A stretch of 39,649 nucleotides of DNA from Ichthyophthirius multifiliis. Lineage: Eukaryota > Ciliophora > Oligohymenophorea > Hymenostomatida. Position 1 is the first letter of the stretch, and every line of letters begins with the position of its first letter. Positions 34,520 through 39,649 of this stretch are shown here, piece by piece. The position numbers and the translations under genes are program-made. The DNA lies in the NCBI RefSeq assembly GCF_000220395.1, contig NW_004086192.1:1-39649 (forward strand). The letters are read 5' to 3'. The notes under the pieces are model-generated. The model did not search any database and was not told where the DNA came from. It saw nothing but the letters and a program-made list of their open reading frames with translations.

Positions 34520-35427
34520 AATAATTATTATTAAAATTTTTTCATCTTTAAAATATTCCGAAAATTTTAAAAAATATTTACTTTAAAAATCCTATTAACA
34601 AAAAAAATCATCCCAAATTGGAAAAACTGGGTATGTAAAAGCTAACATATTTTAAGCATCCCTGAATCCTCAAAAGTACTTAAAAATATAATTAAAAGTA
34701 TCCCTTTTAATTCAAAAGTATCTATTTTTTAAGTTTTATTAAGAAAAATTGTGGAAGAATTTCCAGTCACTAATTCTTAATTTTGCTGGCCATAAATAAT
34801 TTGCAATTAAAGAGCTAAATTCATCATTTAACTTTATATTAAAAACACCTATATTTAAAATAACTAAAAATAAAAAGTTAATAACCCCCCCCCTTTCATT
34901 ATTATATTTTCCTATAAATTGTTTTTTAAAGTTTTATAATATCTTCATTATTTCTTTTATTAAAGTTTTTTTCTTAAATTCGAAAAATGGAATTTCGATA
35001 AATAATTTTTTTAATTTTTAATTGGATTTATTTTTTCATTAAAAAAATTCAATAATACATTTACTGGTATCAAAAAAATTTCCTATTTTTACATATATAC
35101 ATATTAATTCGAGTTTTGTATAATTTATTCTCTATATAGAAAAGTCTAAGCCTAATATTAGAGGAAAACAAAGGGATATTTTAAGTGATATTTTTTAGTT
35201 TTAATAGTTAAATTTTTTAAAAATTGAATTGTTTTTTAGAATTTTCAATTATGCTTGGATTAATTTTTTGGGGCGTTTCTTATTGTTAAATTTTCGGGTT
35301 GTTTATTTTAAGTTTTTATTTTATATATAATTAATAAGTTCTTATTTATTTATATTTCCAAAAAGGTAGTTTTCATATTATTATTAAAATATTAATTGTT
35401 TTTTAGTTTTGGGAGAGGGGTTTTCAT
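34520..35427 (-). pseudogene. Broken minus-strand coding region
   Basis: Several minus-strand segments have clear coding texture but do not join. From about 35300: NPKIQQQETPQKINPSIIEN and following, ended by TGA. From about 35035: LFIEIPFFEFKKKTLIKEIM, crossing a G9 run (C9 at 34885-34893) into LNDEFSSLIANYLWPAKLR and ISDWKFFHNFS, then TGA at 34714-34712. The same frame continues, coding-like, through a second TGA (34672-34670) into FRDAQNMLAFTYPVFPIWDD. The Trp, Pro, Asp and Tyr content is unlike AT noise. No intron removes the two TGAs. The texture resembles the neighbouring helical gene, so it may be a decayed relative, but no homology can be shown. A start could be ATG 35427 (MKTPLPKL). 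Other readings: a real gene with sequencing errors. Confidence 0.4.
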
Positions 35428-35631
35428 ATGAAGGTATTTATTTTCTTTTAAAGATAGTTTTTATATTTAATCATTTTTTTTTTGTTATTATATCATTTTT
35501 AAATTTTTTATTTATTTTATACATTTGTTTCTATTTAAAAAATATTTATTTAATTAGATTTTAGGTTTGATAAATATATATAAGATATCTGAAATAATTT
35601 AATTTAATAAGAAGAAGCTAATATATATAAA

Positions 35632-38088
35632 ATGTTCAAAAAAAGAGAAAAGAAGAACATAATTTAAGATTTCGAATATATAAATGAAGAAATAAACGAA
35701 AAAAAAGAGGAAATTCAATAATAAAAAAAAACCCAAAAATTTTAAGTTTTTTGGATGATGAAGAAAAAGTAAATACAAATAAACATATTTTATTTTTATA
35801 ATAAAATAAAAGACTATTATTAAGAAAAATACATTAAAAATAAATCCAAATTAAGATTAAAATTTAGAATAGATATTATATAATACATATTACCCATAAT
35901 AAACTTAAAACAATAATAATTATGATAAAAATTATTTAAAAAGTAAACTAAAAAAAACAAAAAAAAACAAAAAAAAAACAAAAAAATAGGTGAAATATCC
36001 AAACAAAATGCTTCAACAAAAGAATATATTCAAAAATTTAATTAAAATGACTCTTTTGAAGAAGAATATCAAAATTAAAATTTTACATACATAGACGAAG
36101 AAGAATTTGAAAATTAAAAATATAAAGACTAAGAAGAATATGAAGAGTAAGAAATTGAAGCCGAAATCGAATATAAAGCACGAGAAATCTAAAAAAATAA
36201 AAAAAAATATTAAACCGATACTGATCTTAACCTTATAAATGATACCGAGAATAAACGAATGACTATGTTTGAGTCTAAATAAGACCTAAAAATGTAAAAA
36301 TATAACGAAATAAAGGCTTAAAATATATCTAATTCTGAATCTGATGAAGAATTTAATCATTTAGAGGCTGAAATACTAAAAGATGTATTAAAAAAAACCC
36401 AAAGAGTTGAAAATAGTATTATTTGGGAATAAAAAAAAGGCGAAAATAAGTAAAAAAAAGTCCAATAAAGCATTGAAAAAGAACTCGAAAAAATCGATTT
36501 GGAAGAAAGAATATAAGAAGTAGAAAATAATCATTTAAAAAATATAAAAGAAAAAAAAGAAGATGAAAAATACACAGAAGAAAATTCCTAAACAATATTC
36601 TTTTTTGAAAAAAACCTCGAAAAATACTAATAAGAAATCCAAGTTTTAAAAAAAGACGTTTTTTTTTATAAAAATCTTTTTGAATTTGCCAATAGTTTCA
36701 ATAATTTAATTGAAGAAAAAAATTCTTATTTGCAAAACGCACAAATAGAAAATAATAAATAATTATAAAATTTCTCTCTTTAAATATAATAATATTACAA
36801 TTAATAATAATAATAATAATAATAATTATTTTTAATACAAAAGGAACTAATTAATACGAAAATAAATATATTAGAAGCTGTTTTGGATCTCTTTGAAGAT
36901 ATAGATGACTCTTTTATGGATCTTTAAGTTATTTTTTAGCATGTTTTAGCCTATTGTGAACTTGATAAAAACAAAAATATACATTAATAGTTATTTGAAA
37001 GCATAAAAGTATTTATAATGAGAGATATGTTTAAGTTTGACCCTTTGGGAATATGCTTTGTGGAAAACTAAGATGTTTTTTTCGAAGATTTGGAGGGTGG
37101 AGAGAAGCTTTTTTGTTGGTAGAGTTTTTGGGGGGAAAATATGGGAGATGAAAATGTAAAATAATGTTATGATGATATTCTAGAAAAACTGATTTTAGAA
37201 AAAATAAAAGAAGAAATAAAGTTTATTTATGATCCTTTTTCCGAATTTTAGACAGAAAAATTAAATATTTCATTGTAAAAATTCGTTAGACTTTACTATA
37301 AAAATAACCCAAATAAAAACGAAATAAAGCTTCTCCAAATTTAATAATTATTAGTTGTTTTATGTGAAAAAATTAATAATTTTTTAGAATTTGTTTTCAA
37401 TAATAATTGGAAATTTTATATTTAATAAATGATACTTTTGTTTAAAAATGTTTTTCTATTTAAAGGAATATTACCTAATTCGAATATCATTAGAATTAAT
37501 TTTGATTCTATTCTTGGAAATGTTATAAATAAATTATTATACTTTGAAGATTTATAGTTTAAAGCTTTATAATTTTCTAAGGTATTTTTATATATTTATT
37601 TATTATATTTATTTATTTTATAAATATTATAGTATTTAGGTAATATTGATTTTGAGTTCGAAAATTAACGAAATCATTAAAATGTATAGAATATGTCTTA
37701 ATTTTTAAAAATAAATCCTTTAAATGATGTAGATAAAAAAATGATTTTTATTATAATTTTTTATATAAAATAAAAAAGATTAACGAGTTAAGTTAAATAG
37801 AGTAATAATAATTATAGAAGTTTTTATGAGAAAAAAACAAAACAAAAAAGATCGTTTTTTAATAAATTAAAAAAATATGTATATAAAAAAATATTTAATA
37901 TAATATTAAAACTGTATTAACAAATAAAAAGAAACAAAAATTAAAAATAGTAATATCAAAATAATAAAAAAATATAAAACTTATTATTCAACATCTTATG
38001 TATAATATAAATATTGTTAGTTATATCATATTTTTATATTTATTTTAAATTTTTAATGTTATTTATAAAAAATAATATTATAAACTGA
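35632..38088 (+). CDS. PAXBP1: PAXBP1/GCFC-domain protein (3' end uncertain)
   Basis: Exons 35632-35768, 35813-35942, 35990-37581 and 37633 onward; about 771 residues if read to TGA 38086-38088. It starts MFKKREKK; then KNPKILSFLDDEEK, the acidic LSF motif of this family. A long charged coiled region follows, then the GCFC domain: KLFCWQSFWGENM, then ILEKLILEKIKEEIKFIYDP and FSEFQTEKL align with the human segment VEKVILPKL...WDPFSTTQT; later VLCEKINNFLEFVF, FNNNWKFYIQ and ILGNVINKLL. PAXBP1 and its plant and yeast relatives work with spliceosome-disassembly and transcription factors in the nucleus. The frame breaks in exon 1 at an A9 run (35723-35731; one added A restores it). Seven TAA codons at 36802-36822 make poly-Gln. 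The last 70 residues are noise-like; the true stop may be reached via a small intron near 37800. Confidence 0.8.
35723..35731 (+). other. Frame break at A9 run inside the PAXBP1-like CDS
   Basis: The frame arrives as TAA TAA AAA AAA ACC and must continue as AAC CCA AAA ATT to give NPKILSFLDDEEK. Exon 1 is 137 nt (3n+2) although both ends require 3n, agreeing with exactly one missing base. Confidence 0.7.
36799..36826 (+). repeat. (TAA)n microsatellite coding poly-Gln
   Basis: Seven consecutive in-frame TAA codons within the coiled region of the PAXBP1-like protein, read as glutamine. The same AAT/TAA trinucleotide makes poly-Asn in the gene at 29978-33394. Confidence 0.85.
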
Positions 38089-38369
38089 ATGAATAATTAT
38101 CATTAAAAAATTATACCTAAAATTATAAATTATAAACTTTTATATTAAAAAAATTAATTTATTATTTATGTAAATCCTTTTATTTTATATTATTATATAA
38201 ATTAATATATTATAAGAACATAAATTTTTGTTATACTATATTTTCTATATAGATAATATACTATTATTATTTTATACTTTTTATAAAATTTTATTTAAAT
38301 AAGATTTTTTTTTTAATTTACCTAAAAAATAAAAAAAGATTTACTTTAAAAAATAATTTTCTAACAAAT

Positions 38370-38852
38370 ATGAATTATGAAGAACAAAGCATTTAAATTA
38401 AATAAAATATATAGTAAATGGAATAAGAGTTTTAAATTTTAACTTAAAAAATTCAAGAAAAATTCACTAAAGTATAAAAAACATTTGAAATTATTATGTT
38501 TTAATAATAATAAAAATATAAAAATACAAATACAGATGTCTATAAATAATATTGAATAATCAGATTTATTGAAACAAGGAATAAAAGAATATTGTGATGA
38601 ATGTATAAAAGCAAAAAATTTATTATAAAGCACTATTAATGATTGCGAAAGTATTTAAGATTATTTCATCCATGTAGGAATATTATAAAAAAAAATGTAA
38701 ATATTAAAAAATATATATAATAATTATTTTTTTTATATATATTTTAATTATTATTAAAGAGAGTTTTTCAGGATATACGTAGAAGATTTATCCAAAAAAA
38801 AGAAAAAGAATTATATGATTAAATATTAAAAAGTTAATATGTATAAAAATGA
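38370..38852 (+). CDS. Small coiled-coil protein, unknown
   Basis: Three exons, 38370-38471, 38536-38696 and 38762-38852, phases matching, 117 residues, TGA at 38850-38852. It is almost entirely helical and Gln/Lys/Glu/Ile-rich, with heptad-like patterning (QNIQQMEQEFQILTQKIQEK), a pair of cysteines in KEYCDECIKAK and a second half CESIQDYFIHVGILQKK. No signal peptide or membrane segment. The size and helix-only nature recall subunits of small coiled-coil complexes (BLOC-1, dynactin p22-like, Mediator), but no match is certain. The acceptor of the last intron is chosen because it alone gives an open, charged exon ending in YDQILKSQYVQK. Confidence 0.62.
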
Positions 38853-39294
38853 AAAATATAAAAGTACTTTAATTAATTTATTTATTTTTTTATATATAAT
38901 AATCGTTTACAAATTTATATCATATTTAATTATTTTAAGTTTTGAAAAAATATTAATATTTATAAATTCTTTTTTCAATAAATGTATTATATAAATTATT
39001 TTTCTAATCTTATTAAATATTTAAATTACTATATTTTCATATTTATTTTTTTTTTTTTAAAAAAAAATTAAAAATTATAATTAATATTTTTTTAATAAAA
39101 TTAGACTAATTTATTAATTGAAATATTTCATATATTTTTATATTTAATAGGTATTTTTAAAAATAAAGAAACAAATATAAATTATGTATTATTTAAAAAA
39201 CAAAAAGCATAAATTGCATTTGTAAATTTGTTATTTTATTTTTTTCACCAACCAATGTTTTTGTCATTTTTTTATTCTGTATTTTATACATAAA
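38853..39294. other. AT-rich spacer
   Basis: Between two plus-strand genes. T-rich runs near 39048 and otherwise A/T only. Nothing recognised. Confidence 0.5.
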
Positions 39295-39649
39295 ATGAAT
39301 AAATAAATAAAGCAAAAAAAAAACAAACTATACGTCTTAAACCAAAAAGAAAAATCTCAAAAAAATAATTTAATAGAATAATATAAAAATAACAAAAATT
39401 AAAAATAAAGAAAAAAAAATCAGCTTTGAATTAATTGACATTGAAAAAAGCATACACGATAGCTTTAAAATTAAAAAACATAATTAAATTATTAACCGAA
39501 TTAATTAGACAAAGTAATCAGTTAATTATAAAATAATTTAAATAAATAATAAAACAGTGCAATAATAAGTAAATTTATGATAAATTTATTTTGGAATAAA
39601 AGAATAATATTTAATTTAAATAATGAAAAATTAGATAACATAAAAGATT
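39295..39649 (+). CDS. Partial gene running off the right edge
   Basis: ATG 39295 opens a Lys/Asn/Gln-rich start (KNKLYVLNQKEKSQKNN). At an A9 run (39411-39419) this frame would end soon after (TGA at 39427), while the frame one added A away continues as SALNQLTLKKAYTIALKLKN and IIKLLTELIRQSNQLIIK, a convincing helical, basic-hydrophobic stretch. A 34-nt intron near 39571-39604 then leads to FNLNNEKLDNIKD at the edge. N-termini of this kind precede the first membrane segment of ciliate cyclic-nucleotide-gated-like K+ channels, but too little is visible to say so. Confidence 0.42.

Noticed and set aside
34885-34893. C9/G9 run as a telomere or telomere-addition site
   Set aside because: Ciliate telomeres are tandem G4T2-type repeats; a single homopolymer with no repeats is not one.
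34520-35427. TGA decoded as tryptophan in this genome
   Set aside because: All other genes use TGG for Trp and end on TGA exactly where the family's C-terminus is expected (SNARE anchors, COMMD4, kinase). Two TGAs in a damaged region are better explained by decay.
37790-37815. 26-nt intron giving an early stop to the PAXBP1-like protein
   Set aside because: It would end the protein neatly, but it is shorter than every firmly supported intron here, so the longer frame to 38088 is listed with a caution instead.
1-39649. CRISPR array, insertion sequence or prokaryotic operon
   Set aside because: No regularly spaced direct repeats, transposase or Shine-Dalgarno-linked gene strings; the introns and code are those of a ciliate nucleus.
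1-39649. tRNA or rRNA genes
   Set aside because: Scanned by eye for T-loop-like GGTTCGAATCC blocks and other G/C-rich stems; the few TTCGAA occurrences lie in coding sequence or without pairing arms.

Overview
The window looks like macronuclear DNA of an oligohymenophorean ciliate, most like Ichthyophthirius or a Tetrahymena relative. It is extremely AT-rich. Genes only become readable when TAA and TAG are read as glutamine and TGA is the sole stop. Conserved glutamines in the SNARE cores (D-Q-G-T and E-Q-G) are written TAA, and every completed gene closes on TGA. Introns are many and short, mostly 38-130 nt (longest about 177 nt), GT...AG and almost pure A+T. In the standard code only shadows or single exons appear as ORFs. 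The species is an inference; no rRNA or tRNA gene is present to fix it.

Left part (1-9.6 kb): a divergent protein kinase (-), an intronless conserved unknown (+), a two-domain protein joining an aminoglycoside-phosphotransferase-like kinase to a class III aminotransferase (-) that has lost key catalytic residues of both enzymes, and an eight-exon syntaxin-16/Tlg2-type Qa-SNARE (-). Then comes about 3.1 kb of almost pure A/T with no convincing gene.

Middle (12.8-29.1 kb): a tentative ELM2-domain gene (+), a ten-exon EF-hand/WD-repeat protein of axonemal type (+), a second Qa-SNARE of syntaxin-7/Pep12 type (-), a twelve-exon Na+/H+ exchanger (+), a leucine-rich-repeat protein built from repeated 90-nt phase-2 exons (+), an intronless ULK-like kinase (+), and a small secreted Lys/Glu/Gln-repeat protein (-).

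Right part (30-39.6 kb): an intronless 1138-residue helical protein with a mitochondrial-type N-terminus and a poly-Asn tail (-), divergent from COMMD4 (+); a broken minus-strand coding region; a PAXBP1/GCFC homologue (+); a small coiled-coil protein (+); and the start of a gene that runs off the window.

The genes form no operon or single pathway. Themes are endosomal trafficking (two Qa-SNAREs, COMMD4), cilium (EF-hand/WD), ion transport (NHE), nucleus (ELM2, PAXBP1) and organelle (helical protein). The most unusual signals are the inactive-looking double enzyme, three to four coding frames that each seem to lack one A in an A-homopolymer, the exon-per-repeat LRR gene, and the giant intronless organellar-type ORF among intron-rich neighbours.
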